From positions 127 through 41,811 of the forward strand of contig DADT01000040.1 of the NCBI GenBank assembly GCA_002495065.1: a DNA stretch of 41,685 nucleotides. The letters run 5' to 3'. This document shows positions 8,143-16,678 of this stretch, piece after piece. The first letter of the stretch is position 1, and every line of letters starts with the position of its first letter. The notes under the pieces were generated by a model. The model saw nothing but the letters and a program-made list of their open reading frames with translations, was not told where the DNA came from and did not search any database. This DNA is from Methanoregula sp. UBA471. GTDB lineage: Archaea > Halobacteriota > Methanomicrobia > Methanomicrobiales > Methanospirillaceae. The translations under genes and the position numbers were made by a program.

Positions 8143-9861
8143 ATGAGTGGACAGCACACGTTCTCCTCCGGGACAGTATCTATGATCTCTGTTTTGTTTG
8201 TCGACGATAATACCGATCTTTTCGGGCAGATCCGCTCATTCCTGGAAAAGACCGGCGATATCAGGATTGACAACGCCCGTTCCATAAAACAGGCAATCGA
8301 GAAAATGAAAGGCCGTACGTATGATGTAATCCTTTCCTACGAGCAGATACCGGAAGTAATCGGCATCGAATTTGTCTCGGATATGAATGGCATTGAATTT
8401 TTAAAATATCTCAAATCAACGGGAAATACAACCCCGGTGATCCTGCTCTGCCGGAGGGGTTCCCAGAAGATTGCTGTCCAGGAAGTCATGATCGGCTCCG
8501 AGATCAGCATCCCGAAAAATGGCGATATACGCCAGAATCTTCCCGAACTGGTTACCCTGATCAAACAGACCATGCTGCGAAGGAAGGCAGAACGGGAACT
8601 CAGAATGCAGAATGACCAGCTCGCCTCTATCCTGTCTGCAACTCCTCTGGGTATATTCCAGGTCCGAAACGAGGTCATCACGTGGGCAAATCCTCAGTTT
8701 GCGGGCATGCTCGGCTATGAAGAATCATATCCTGTCGGTAAGGAGATGTGCAGTTTCTTTAAATCACCTGAAGACTTCGAACGTGTAAGCCATGAACTCC
8801 GGATCACCAGGACATCCCGGGGTTTTGGCATGGCCGAATGCAGCCTGGTGAAAAAAGATCATACCTCCCTTGTCTGCCAGCTCCAGGTGCAGGCAGTTGA
8901 TCCCCGCGATATCGGCAAAGGCGGTACGTTCGTTGTTACGGATGTCTCAGAAAAGAGGAAGATAGCCGATGCATTGAAAGAGAGTGAGGCACGATACCGG
9001 GAAGTGCTCCAGAATACCCAGAGTATCATTATCCGGATGGACACGCAGGGTACCATCACCTTTTTCAACCGTTTTGCACTCGACTTCTTCGATTATACCG
9101 GTGATGAGGTAATCGGCAAGAATGTCGTGGGCACTATCGTTGCAGAGAGAGGGCGTTCCGGGCATGACCTGACCATGATGGCAAACGATCTCGGGTTCAA
9201 CGCGGAAGGATATGCGGTTAACGTGAACGAGAACGTGCGCCGGAACGGCGACCGGGTCTGGATCGCGTGGATCAACAAGGCAATCCGCGATGAACAGGGC
9301 CATATTATCGAGATCCTCTGCATCGGAAACGACATCACCGATCGGAAGCGGACCGGTGAGGTACGCATCAGTACCGATACATGGAAGGACATTGTTGTGG
9401 CGGATACGGATGTGAAAGAGGAAGTATTTGATGCGGTCTTTCATATCAGTACCGAAATTTCGATCGAGGGCAGGGAAGGAAAATCTGTCGGAACCACATT
9501 CCTCATCGGCGACGCAGATAATGTCATGGCAAAATCACGGCAGATATCGCTCAACGCATTCGAGGGACAGAAACCTGAGTCGCGTATGATCACCAACCAG
9601 GACATCAAGGAAAACATCAAGGAATTCGCCCAGCTGGACGGGGCGTTTGTTATTGACGGCACCGGTTATATACGGGCACAGAGCCGGTATATCACCGTCG
9701 ATACCAGTAATGTTTCCCTTCCCAAGGGCATGGGTACCCGCCACAATTCCGTTGCCGCGATGACACAGGTCACCAGCGCAGTTGGTATTGTCGTATCCCA
9801 GAGCGGTGGGGGGATTACCATCTTTAAGAATGGACTGATCCTCAAGAAGATTACCCTGTGA
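8143..9861 (+). CDS. Pseudo-receiver-PAS-PAS-diadenylate cyclase (DisA_N) fusion
   Basis: Predicted sensor that makes the second messenger c-di-AMP from two ATP. Domain order: receiver-like fold 14-135 (VDDN acidic pocket at 20-23, conserved-Lys region IPKNG), PAS 1 about 155-270, PAS 2 about 285-405, then a DAC/DisA_N domain about 415-572. DAC hallmarks: EGREGKSVGTTFLIGD (442-457), LNAFEG, DGAFVI (499-504), GTRHNS with Arg533-His534, and VVSQSGGGITIFKNG. The usual phosphoacceptor stretch S-D-Y is S65-Y66-E67 and a duplicated GIEF (74-77, 83-86) follows, so the receiver is probably not phosphorylated in the normal way. The third position of the RHR-type catalytic motif is Asn. The protein is soluble; no membrane segment is seen. 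It stands alone with its own TATA box, so ligand-sensing PAS domains probably control the cyclase. Confidence 0.87.
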   Translation: MSGQHTFSSGTVSMISVLFVDDNTDLFGQIRSFLEKTGDIRIDNARSIKQAIEKMKGRTYDVILSYEQIPEVIGIEFVSDMNGIEFLKYLKSTGNTTPVILLCRRGSQKIAVQEVMIGSEISIPKNGDIRQNLPELVTLIKQTMLRRKAERELRMQNDQLASILSATPLGIFQVRNEVITWANPQFAGMLGYEESYPVGKEMCSFFKSPEDFERVSHELRITRTSRGFGMAECSLVKKDHTSLVCQLQVQAVDPRDIGKGGTFVVTDVSEKRKIADALKESEARYREVLQNTQSIIIRMDTQGTITFFNRFALDFFDYTGDEVIGKNVVGTIVAERGRSGHDLTMMANDLGFNAEGYAVNVNENVRRNGDRVWIAWINKAIRDEQGHIIEILCIGNDITDRKRTGEVRISTDTWKDIVVADTDVKEEVFDAVFHISTEISIEGREGKSVGTTFLIGDADNVMAKSRQISLNAFEGQKPESRMITNQDIKENIKEFAQLDGAFVIDGTGYIRAQSRYITVDTSNVSLPKGMGTRHNSVAAMTQVTSAVGIVVSQSGGGITIFKNGLILKKITL

Positions 9862-10021
9862 TGCACCGGAATTCACCGCAGTTCACGATAACGCCATTTC
9901 TGGGCTATGGCCAGTACTCGCGATCATGCGTAAAAATTTCATTGTTCCTGAGCTCTGCTGAAACGGGCATGAACGGAAATTCGCACCGGAATCCTGAAAA
10001 TCAATAAACCCTGTAATTTTT

Positions 10022-10395
10022 TGAGGGTTCCCCGCATCAGGGCCTCTCCGGGGCACGGCGGGGCAGTGCGATATTAATAAAAATGCATAGAGACACTGAT
10101 TCGTCGCGGGGGCGCCCCGTCGGGGGCGGCGGAGTTCATCCCAAATAATTATGAAGAATAAACATTCCGTTACACACATCTGTTTAATTCAATTTCATGG
10201 AACCCTGAGACTTCAACAAATTGCGCATAACCTATAATCGGTGGGGACAGTGCATGGCCTCCCGGACCGCTCTGCACTTTGCGATGGTGTTGTATTACCT
10301 TCACTGGAATTATCGCTAATCAGAGGGGATGCCACAACGGCGGTGGCGGAAGCATTCCATGGTATAGCCCAATAGGAGCGTTGAGAAAAATATCG
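10022..10395. repeat. Modular dispersed repeat, copy B (R1-R2-R3)
   Basis: This copy is the mirror image of copy A. R1 (10022-10064, forward), R2 (10098-10140, forward), then R3 (10194-10395, reverse) ending in GAGAAAAATATCG. In R1 the inner stem GCCTC/GAGGC becomes GCCTC/GGGGC, which keeps pairing in RNA through a G-U wobble. The linker between R2 and R3 is unrelated to that of copy A. It fills the gap between the cyclase gene and the small ORF; 9862-10021 shows nothing else. Confidence 0.85.
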
Positions 10396-10437
10396 TGAGA
10401 TTTCAACGAGCCCGTTCCTGCATTTTTCGGAGCGATA

Positions 10438-10677
10438 TTAAAAAAAGAGGTTCAATAACCTTTCTTTAGCGGGTGTTAGGGTGATAAATTCCCCCAACTT
10501 TGCGCGGATTTTTACATCATACAGGAAAAGGTCGCAGGTGAATTCCCGATCGCTGGAGCAAACAGCTGGTATTTTTCCATCATGGTTTTTCATCAGCTCA
10601 CGATAGAAAACCTTTGCATCTCTGGGTCGTTCTTTGTCGACAGGATAGATAGTATGCGAATGAATCATCTGGTTCAT
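10438..10677 (-). CDS. Small hypothetical protein
   Basis: 79 residues, no family recognised, no membrane segment. It is mixed charged, with Cys in the segment PAVCSSDREFTCDLFLYDVK and a C-terminal leucine-rich helix. Support for being real: a good TATA box on the minus strand (AATTTATATA, 10701-10710) 28 nt before the ATG, giving a leaderless transcript; a perfect inverted repeat between the two; and a run of seven T at the very end of the frame that could terminate the transcript. It lies downstream of the acyl-CoA synthetase gene on the same strand but with its own promoter. It could encode a regulator or a small accessory protein; no function is inferred. Confidence 0.5.
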   Translation of the reverse strand: MNQMIHSHTIYPVDKERPRDAKVFYRELMKNHDGKIPAVCSSDREFTCDLFLYDVKIRAKLGEFITLTPAKERLLNLFF

Positions 10678-10682
10678 TTTAT

Positions 10683-10710
10683 ACCACTTTGTGGTTACAT
10701 TATATAAATT
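10683..10710 (-). promoter_or_regulatory. TATA box and ACCAC-TTT-GTGGT operator-like palindrome
   Basis: The TATA box AATTTATATA (minus strand, 10701-10710) precedes the ATG of the small ORF at 10677. Between them, 10683-10695 is a perfect inverted repeat with 5-nt arms and a 3-nt centre, overlapping the expected transcription start. That is a typical position for an archaeal repressor site. Confidence 0.45.
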
Positions 10711-10733
10711 TATTCCTCATTTTTTATCAGGTT

Positions 10734-12806
10734 TTATCCGGAACGACAGTTTTTCCCGTGGTATTCTTCCCAGCACAGGTGACGGCATATGTTTCCTACC
10801 GCTTTGAACGCATCCTCAAGATCCGGGAAATTCGGGATACCGGAGTCATGGAGTATGCGAAGCGGAGTCTTCATGGAATCGCCACCGATCATGCACCCGA
10901 CGATCATCCTGTGGGTGTTTTTTGAGAATCTGACCAGCTCATTTGCAACCCGTATCGGATCGGATATTGCCGACGGTACTGCAATGATAAACGCGATATC
11001 CCAGAGATCCTGGTTTTTGATCATGACATCGAACGTGCGGGCAAACCGGTCAGCCGAGGCATCCCCGACCATATCGATCGGGTTGCGACGGTTCCAGTCA
11101 GGAGGAAGGATAAGGTCCAGTTCCCTGATTATGAAGTCGGGAAGATCCACCAGTTCGATACCGAACTCCTCAGCATAATCAGATGAAAGTACGGCAAAAC
11201 CTCCGGCATTGCTGATGACTATTGCACGGATACCGTTCGGATATCCTTCCGAGGAAAGGAGTTCGGCGGTCTGGAACGCCTCCCGCATGGACCGGACAGG
11301 AATGATGCCGGACTGCCAGAACGCTGCCTGGTATACTTCGTAACTCCCGGCCAGCGAACCGGTATGCGAGGCGGCTGTCATCTGACCGATCCTGGATGAA
11401 CCGGACTTGATCGCAACAACCGGTTTCCTGGGTGTAACCCCCCGGGCAATTTCCATGAAGCGCCGGCCGTCGGGAATTTCTTCGATGTAGAGGATAACTG
11501 CACGGGTAGCAGGATCATCGCCGGCATAGGTCAGGAAATCCTCAAAACTCAGATCAGCCTGGTTGCCAACGCTGATAACGGCAGAAAAACCTATTTCTTC
11601 GGGCAGGCTCCAGTCAACGATGGTTGAGATGATCGCCCCGCTCTGGGAGATAAATGCAAGGGAACCGGGTTTTGGCGATATCGGATCAAAGGTTGTATTG
11701 ATCCCCTGGAGCGGCAACATAAGTCCGAGGCAGTTCGGACCCATGATGCGAATGCCATACTTTTCTGCAATCAGCAGGACCTTTCGTTCAAGATCCTTTC
11801 CAGCTTCACCGCTTTCCCTGAATCCGGATGAAATAATGATAACGAATGAAATCCCCTTTTTCCCGGCCTCTTCAACGACCAGCGGCACGGTCCGGGCCGG
11901 AACTGCTATTACGGCGACATCGACCTGATCAGGAATTGCGGAAAGTGAAGGGTAGACAGTCCGCCCAAGGATATTCTGGTGTTTTGGATTTACCGGGTAG
12001 AGCTGCCCGGGGAATGACAGGAGGTTTCTCAGGACCGCGTACCCTACCTTACTGGGTTCTGGCGAAGCGCCGACCAGTGCAATCGATTTGATATCCAGGA
12101 TCCCGGGTGGAAGGGGTTTTTTCTGCGGGGGCCGGGGCATATTCGTCTCATCAGTCACATAGATCCGGGCATCAACCACAGATGTCCCCTTCTCATAGAG
12201 AAAAACCGGGTTGAGATCGAATTCTGTCACCTCTGGACGCGCCATAAAAAATTGAGCTACGGTGTCGATCAATGCAATGAGGCCCTCCTTGTCGCGTGCC
12301 GGTTCATTGCGGAATCCCCTGATCAGGGGATATGCCTGCAATTCCTGGATCATAGCATTGATATCGGCATGCCCGACCGGCAAAACCCGTATTGACACAT
12401 CACGGATGAGCTCGACAAGGGTACCCCCCATACCGACCGTAATAATCTTCCCGAATGTCGGATCTATCCTGCCCCCGACGAGGATCTCAAGTCCTTTCTT
12501 CTCCTGTCGCACGATGATGAAACCAGAAATATCTGCGGCAGGATTGTATGCCTTCACCCGGGAAGAGATCGTATCGAATGCATGTTCGGCATCGGTAGCA
12601 GACACGATACCGGTCACAACCCCCCCGGCGTCACTTTTGTGAATTATTTGGGGAGAGATGACTTTCATGACCAACGGATAGCCCAGGGTATCGGCAGCTG
12701 CTGCAACTTCGCTGCGGGTACGGATAACTGAAAATTCAGGTACCGGAATGCCGTTTTTTTTCAATAGTTCATATCCTTCCGCTTCGGAGAGCATCCTGTG
12801 AGTCAT
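10734..12806 (-). CDS. Acyl/acetyl-CoA synthetase (ADP-forming), fused beta-alpha subunits
   Basis: Converts acyl-CoA, ADP and phosphate to free acid, CoA and ATP, or the reverse. Residues 1-220 are the ATP-grasp (beta) part, with HKSDAGGVVTGI and FDLNPVFLY near its end; residues about 235-690 are the alpha part, with the CoA-binding Rossmann segment SIALVGASPEPSKVGYAVLR, MGPNCLG, SQSGA, and the phospho-histidine loop AASHTGSLAGS. The order beta then alpha is permuted relative to enzymes with alpha first. At 690 residues it is a complete fusion. The minus-strand TATA-like CTATAATG (12842-12849) lies about 40 nt before the ATG. The substrate cannot be told from sequence; acetate, aryl acids or other 2-oxoacid-derived CoA esters are possible. 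Confidence 0.92.
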   Translation of the reverse strand: MTHRMLSEAEGYELLKKNGIPVPEFSVIRTRSEVAAAADTLGYPLVMKVISPQIIHKSDAGGVVTGIVSATDAEHAFDTISSRVKAYNPAADISGFIIVRQEKKGLEILVGGRIDPTFGKIITVGMGGTLVELIRDVSIRVLPVGHADINAMIQELQAYPLIRGFRNEPARDKEGLIALIDTVAQFFMARPEVTEFDLNPVFLYEKGTSVVDARIYVTDETNMPRPPQKKPLPPGILDIKSIALVGASPEPSKVGYAVLRNLLSFPGQLYPVNPKHQNILGRTVYPSLSAIPDQVDVAVIAVPARTVPLVVEEAGKKGISFVIIISSGFRESGEAGKDLERKVLLIAEKYGIRIMGPNCLGLMLPLQGINTTFDPISPKPGSLAFISQSGAIISTIVDWSLPEEIGFSAVISVGNQADLSFEDFLTYAGDDPATRAVILYIEEIPDGRRFMEIARGVTPRKPVVAIKSGSSRIGQMTAASHTGSLAGSYEVYQAAFWQSGIIPVRSMREAFQTAELLSSEGYPNGIRAIVISNAGGFAVLSSDYAEEFGIELVDLPDFIIRELDLILPPDWNRRNPIDMVGDASADRFARTFDVMIKNQDLWDIAFIIAVPSAISDPIRVANELVRFSKNTHRMIVGCMIGGDSMKTPLRILHDSGIPNFPDLEDAFKAVGNICRHLCWEEYHGKNCRSG

Positions 12807-13102
12807 ATCAATGATTCCCGTGTAGGTATAGCCGGCTCTTACATTATAGGTTTTTTATTGCGAACGCAGAAAAACTATATTTTCAGGTCGTATCCTGGTA
12901 GTCTCCTCACAAAAAATGATAATGATCGTGTCAAAAGTTTTTATCGATATTCCAACTCAATGGAATCTACTCGCAAAAGGATCTTTTCCGGCAACTTTTT
13001 CAGGAATTGTTTTTTCAGGGAGGGCATATCTTATCGGCATATCATATCTGACGTTACCTATTGGGACTTGTTATTCGTTCGAGAAAAAGATTATCGAATT
13101 TG

Positions 13103-13217
13103 TGAGGGTTCCCCGTCTCAGGGCCTCTCCGAGGCACGGCGGGGCAGGAAGGTGTTTGAAATTTTTTGGATTTGATCCGCCGCGGGGGCGTCCCTTTTTG
13201 GTGCGGCGGCGTTCATC
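13103..13217. repeat. Modular dispersed repeat, copy C (R1-R2 only)
   Basis: This is the compact form: R1 (13103-13145) and R2 (13174-13217), both forward, with a 28-nt A/T-rich spacer and no R3. It lies in the 602-nt gap between the acyl-CoA synthetase and the amide-ligase operon. The rest of that gap (12850-13102 and 13218-13408) shows nothing I can name; the open frames there run through the repeat and look artefactual. Confidence 0.85.
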
Positions 13218-13408
13218 ATACATCGATGTTACAGGATACAAAATCCATTTCATGCCAGTATTGTACGACTTTCATGATTGTGGCACGATCTATTTGCATG
13301 GGGGGGGAAATCCATTTTCCAAGAGTGTCTGGAGGACGGTCCGGGAAAATCCAAATCTCTCTCGAACTACAAACTGACACCAAATCCCGGATTTTTGCAC
13401 CAAATGAT

Positions 13409-14521
13409 TTACATAGGGTCATACGGAGTATTGGTCTTCAGGCACATCGCCAGTTCCTCCATGACAGGAACAATCTCCTGTTCTTTTTTGAAACGCCGGC
13501 TGATGAGTTCGGCAAGACTCCCCTGTGCGATTCGCTTGCTGATGATGGGGAGGTACTCGCGTTCATCAGGAGTTGCATGCTTCCATGCAGCATCATAGAG
13601 ACGGTTTAGTTCAGGCCTGAGTTCTTCAGTACCCCTGTGTATCGCACATTCGGTGAGTTCAAGCAGGGCAGTCTGGTCAGTTTCGAGCCGGAGCGAATGA
13701 CAACGCAGCATGGATCGTACAAAAGCACAGACTGCCATATCTGAACGGATACATTCCTGCTCGTCAAGCGCCTTGATCTCAAGACAGGTACGGGAAAAAC
13801 GGATGATAAGCCCGCTTGAGTTCACCCACTCTTCGCAGAGAATATCTGCTCCCCTGGTGCGGAGTTCTAAAAAAACCTCTTCCTGGGTCGCACGATAATC
13901 ATCGGCGGAGCGGATCTTTTCAGGAATAATCCGGTTGCAGATGAGCGGGATCTCTTTCTGGTTCTCCCGGTAACAGATAAGCCGGTTATCAGCAATTCCC
14001 GTAAGTTTTCCTTCCATTATGGGAGAAGAAGCGGTAACTGCAATAAGGTAGGGGAGCAGGGAGCGGATCCGGTTATACATCGTCACCAGTTCCTGTTCAT
14101 GTGCGTACGAAAGATTGATCTGCAACGCCTGGATGTTCAGCCAACCGTGCTGGTGAATGTTAAAAAGACGGTCATATGCATCATAGTATTCTCCCTCGTC
14201 ATGATCCCAGACTGCCGTGCGGTCAAGAGTAAGGGTCGGGTGCATGCCCAGTCCGAGCAGCCAGTAGCGTCCCTCGAAAATATGGTAAAATTTTCGTATC
14301 CCCTTCATGAGCTGGTCTTCAAGCGAGGCAAGGTTGTCAGCGGGGACACGGGGGATAATTTCGAGGACCGTTTTCTGGAGTTCCTTGCTGAGTTTCACAT
14401 CACCAAAGAGGATCTCGCTTTCGGTCCGTCCGCAGATGGTCCTGATAATCCGGTCGGAAACGGGCAGGGCATTGAAGCGCCGGTCATTGATGGAATATTC
14501 ATGTTCGGTACCGATTGTCAT
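13409..14521 (-). CDS. GCS2/YbdK-like carboxylate-amine ligase
   Basis: Glutamate-cysteine ligase type 2 superfamily, ATP-dependent formation of an amide between a carboxylate and an amine. The N-terminal GTEHEYS is the metal-binding G-x-E-x-E motif; MHPTLTL, a His-rich segment (FNIHQHGWLNIQALQINLSY split over about 120-140) and TASSPIMEGKLTG are further family blocks. The product is 370 residues, typical for the family. I start at 14521, not at the upstream GTG-type start, because that gives an ATGA overlap with the preceding gene, as in the rest of the operon. It is the last of five overlapping genes, after an ATP-grasp ligase, so two amide-bond steps may act in series. The substrate is unknown; a YbdK-like activity on glutamate and cysteine is possible but unproven. 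Confidence 0.85.
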   Translation of the reverse strand: MTIGTEHEYSINDRRFNALPVSDRIIRTICGRTESEILFGDVKLSKELQKTVLEIIPRVPADNLASLEDQLMKGIRKFYHIFEGRYWLLGLGMHPTLTLDRTAVWDHDEGEYYDAYDRLFNIHQHGWLNIQALQINLSYAHEQELVTMYNRIRSLLPYLIAVTASSPIMEGKLTGIADNRLICYRENQKEIPLICNRIIPEKIRSADDYRATQEEVFLELRTRGADILCEEWVNSSGLIIRFSRTCLEIKALDEQECIRSDMAVCAFVRSMLRCHSLRLETDQTALLELTECAIHRGTEELRPELNRLYDAAWKHATPDEREYLPIISKRIAQGSLAELISRRFKKEQEIVPVMEELAMCLKTNTPYDPM

Positions 14522-15024
14522 GAGACTGCACAATTCCTCCGGGGGACTTCTGATACCTTTTCTGTTTCCGGTTCATCGATGCGGCAGACAGCATCAATTT
14601 CTTCCTGCGTGAGATTCCTGACGAGGTTGGCGATGCTTTTCACCGCAAGGTCATACTGGAGCTGGTATGCTTCGGGTGTATTTTTCAGGAGCGTAACGAG
14701 CGGACAGATACCCGGAAGTTTCAGGTAAATTTCAATAACCTCGCCTTTCACGTCGAATGTGAACGGCCCTGCCCGGCAGGTTTCTGGTTTTATCGCATGA
14801 ATGACGCATTTGCCATTTTTTGAAAGTATGCAGACACCATTCTCACGTGCTTTAAGACGTTTATATCCGACCTCCTCAAACAGGTCCGAAGAAACCCCGG
14901 CAGCAGTCAGTCTCTCACAGCAGGATCGCGATACCGGGGGATGTGCATCAACACAACAATGCCCCCCGCACCGCATGCAAATCTCCTCAGCATGGCCCAG
15001 CCAGTCTTCAGTCAAAAAGATCAC
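14518..15024 (-). CDS. YkgJ-family cysteine cluster protein
   Basis: 168 residues of the YkgJ (zinc- or iron-chelating) family. Cysteine clusters: CMRCGGHCC near the N terminus, SCCERL, then GVCILSKNGKCVIHAIKPETCRAGPF in the middle (Cys at each end of the G-x-C and G-K-C pairs, followed by KPETCR). These are the canonical family pattern, R/K-P-x-x-C-R included. Members often accompany modification or ligase enzymes and are thought to hold a metal or a metal cluster; no defined reaction is known. It overlaps both neighbours by 4 nt (ATGA), so it is co-expressed with the ATP-grasp and GCS2 genes and may be a metal or oxidation partner in the same pathway. Confidence 0.85.
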   Translation of the reverse strand: MIFLTEDWLGHAEEICMRCGGHCCVDAHPPVSRSCCERLTAAGVSSDLFEEVGYKRLKARENGVCILSKNGKCVIHAIKPETCRAGPFTFDVKGEVIEIYLKLPGICPLVTLLKNTPEAYQLQYDLAVKSIANLVRNLTQEEIDAVCRIDEPETEKVSEVPRRNCAVS

Positions 15025-15893
15025 GTCGTGAAAAGGTGAGAAACAATCTGTTCGAATACACGGGGGTAACAGTCATCCTCACCGCTCTCGATTGAGGGAT
15101 TGTCATTCACCTCAATAACGTACGCATCCCCGTTATTATTTTTTATGTCCACACCATACAGGCCCCTGCCTATCGCATTTGCTGCATCAATCCCGAGATC
15201 GATCACATGGGGCGGGACCTTGTCCGGAGAGATACTCTCCACCCCGCAGTAGACAAGATGACCATTCACCGACGCCTGGATCTTGAAGGTATCGGAGGGA
15301 ATCGTGTACTTGCAGACATAGAGCAGCTTCCCGCCAAGCACGCCCACGCGCCAGTCATACCTGCTCTCGATATACTGCTGCACGACGATCCAGTCCGAGA
15401 GCTTGATAAACCTGCGGGCAACACGGAAAAATCCTGCGATATCATTGACTTTTTCGACCCGGAGCGAGAAAGAAGTGGAAGGCTCCTTGACGATAAGGGG
15501 GGACCCGAGTTCATCGAAGAGATGCGTTACTTCCTCGACCGTGAGATGGGTTTTTGATAAGAAAACGGTTTTTGGCAGGGAGATATTCTTTTTGATCAGG
15601 TGGGAGTACATGTTTACCTTATCAGAGCAGATCCGGATTGAGCGGGGATCATCGATGACCGGGATGCCATGAAATTCTGCCATCCGTGCTGCCACGTAGG
15701 TAACATTCAACGGGTCGGTACGGGCACGGATGAAGAGTGCATCCATTTTCGGAATTTTATGGATATCTACGGGAAATATGAAGTCCACATCATGGCCCAT
15801 TCCCTCGGCTATATCCCGGCAGCTGATCAGCGCATTGAGCTGCTCGGAATTTGAGAGGGTCTTCCGATCAACAAAGATGCCAAGATGACTCAT
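15021..15893 (-). CDS. RimK-like ATP-grasp ligase
   Basis: 290-residue ATP-grasp enzyme of the RimK group, expected to form an acyl-phosphate and then an amide bond (for example adding amino acids to a peptide or protein carboxylate). The N-terminal third has the pre-ATP-grasp fold (SHLGIFVDRK, FIRARTDPLN, VIDDPRSIRICSDKVN). The ATP-binding segments are SPLIVKEPSTSFSLRVEKV and WIVVQQYIESRYDWRVGVLG, and the metal-binding end is YGVDIKNNNGDAYVIEVNDN, giving the D...E-x-N pattern. The start (ATG at 15893) overlaps the RLAN gene stop, and its own stop overlaps the YkgJ gene start. In many genomes RLAN is the N-terminal half of this same enzyme; here the two are separate polypeptides and probably work as a complex. 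Confidence 0.9.
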   Translation of the reverse strand: MSHLGIFVDRKTLSNSEQLNALISCRDIAEGMGHDVDFIFPVDIHKIPKMDALFIRARTDPLNVTYVAARMAEFHGIPVIDDPRSIRICSDKVNMYSHLIKKNISLPKTVFLSKTHLTVEEVTHLFDELGSPLIVKEPSTSFSLRVEKVNDIAGFFRVARRFIKLSDWIVVQQYIESRYDWRVGVLGGKLLYVCKYTIPSDTFKIQASVNGHLVYCGVESISPDKVPPHVIDLGIDAANAIGRGLYGVDIKNNNGDAYVIEVNDNPSIESGEDDCYPRVFEQIVSHLFTT

Positions 15894-16678
15894 AGGAATT
15901 CCTGGTTGGAGAGATATGCCGCGAGCAGGGAGCGTTCATCGCCGGTGAGCTGGGAGTAACGGGTGGGAGCGAGAGATGACAGCAGCAGCTGTTCACCGGT
16001 TTTCACCAATACCATGGTGACAAGGGGGATCCGGAAACATTCGTACACCTTCTCTGCAATATCTGCAAAAGGGGACAAGGATGTGGCAGTTTTTCCAAAA
16101 ATTCCCACACAGGAATGAATCGTGGCCCCGTCACCCAGTTTCTGGTAGCAGAAGGGATACTTACCGATGTTGGTGATGTGTTTTATCACCTCTTTTGCCT
16201 TTTCGTTGTCATGTACCTCAAAGAAATCGGATGTCGTGGCAAAGTAATTCAGTCCATACAAGAGTGCAGGCAGGGGGACGTACCCCTGAGATATCCCCCA
16301 TTCACAGACCGGGATACCGCCCTGTTCTGCCCGCTCAAGACAGATGGGTACAACATACGCATCGAGGATCGCACGGCTGGAAGGCCTGACCTTTTTTCCT
16401 TCCAGTTCACAGCTCAGAATGGTATAATAGGTCTCGGTTTTATACGAGTAATTTTCGCTGACAATATGGCAGGTATCATTACGCCTGATACAATAGTGCG
16501 AATCTTTTATGATATTCTGCTCACGTTTTGCACCTGCTCTAACGGGTGTTTTCCGCAGAGACGGCACATCGTCACACAATTCCAGCTCAGGCCCTGTGGC
16601 GGGAACCAGGGGCAGTTCGGAATCAGATACTATACTGGCATCTTTTGCGTGAGCTGTATCAGATACTCTGGGACTCAT
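15890..16678 (-). CDS. RLAN-domain protein (RimK-like ATP-grasp N-terminal domain) as a separate subunit
   Basis: 262 residues. From about residue 55 it matches the RLAN pattern usually found fused in front of RimK-like ATP-grasp domains: VSENYSYKTETYYTILSCEL followed by EGKKVRPSS, the equivalent of the family's Y-x-Y-x-x-x-x-Y-Y-x-x-L-L-x-E and G-x-x-V-x-P-S. Later conserved-looking stretches are CEWGISQGYVPLPALLYGL and a C-terminal LVTMVLVKTG strand with SSLAPTRYSQLTGDE. Residues 1-55 are variable and likely disordered. The start overlaps the stop of a small acidic ORF and the stop overlaps the ATP-grasp gene, both as ATGA. The role of RLAN is unknown; substrate recognition for the ligase is the natural guess. 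Confidence 0.78.
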   Translation of the reverse strand: MSPRVSDTAHAKDASIVSDSELPLVPATGPELELCDDVPSLRKTPVRAGAKREQNIIKDSHYCIRRNDTCHIVSENYSYKTETYYTILSCELEGKKVRPSSRAILDAYVVPICLERAEQGGIPVCEWGISQGYVPLPALLYGLNYFATTSDFFEVHDNEKAKEVIKHITNIGKYPFCYQKLGDGATIHSCVGIFGKTATSLSPFADIAEKVYECFRIPLVTMVLVKTGEQLLLSSLAPTRYSQLTGDERSLLAAYLSNQEFL

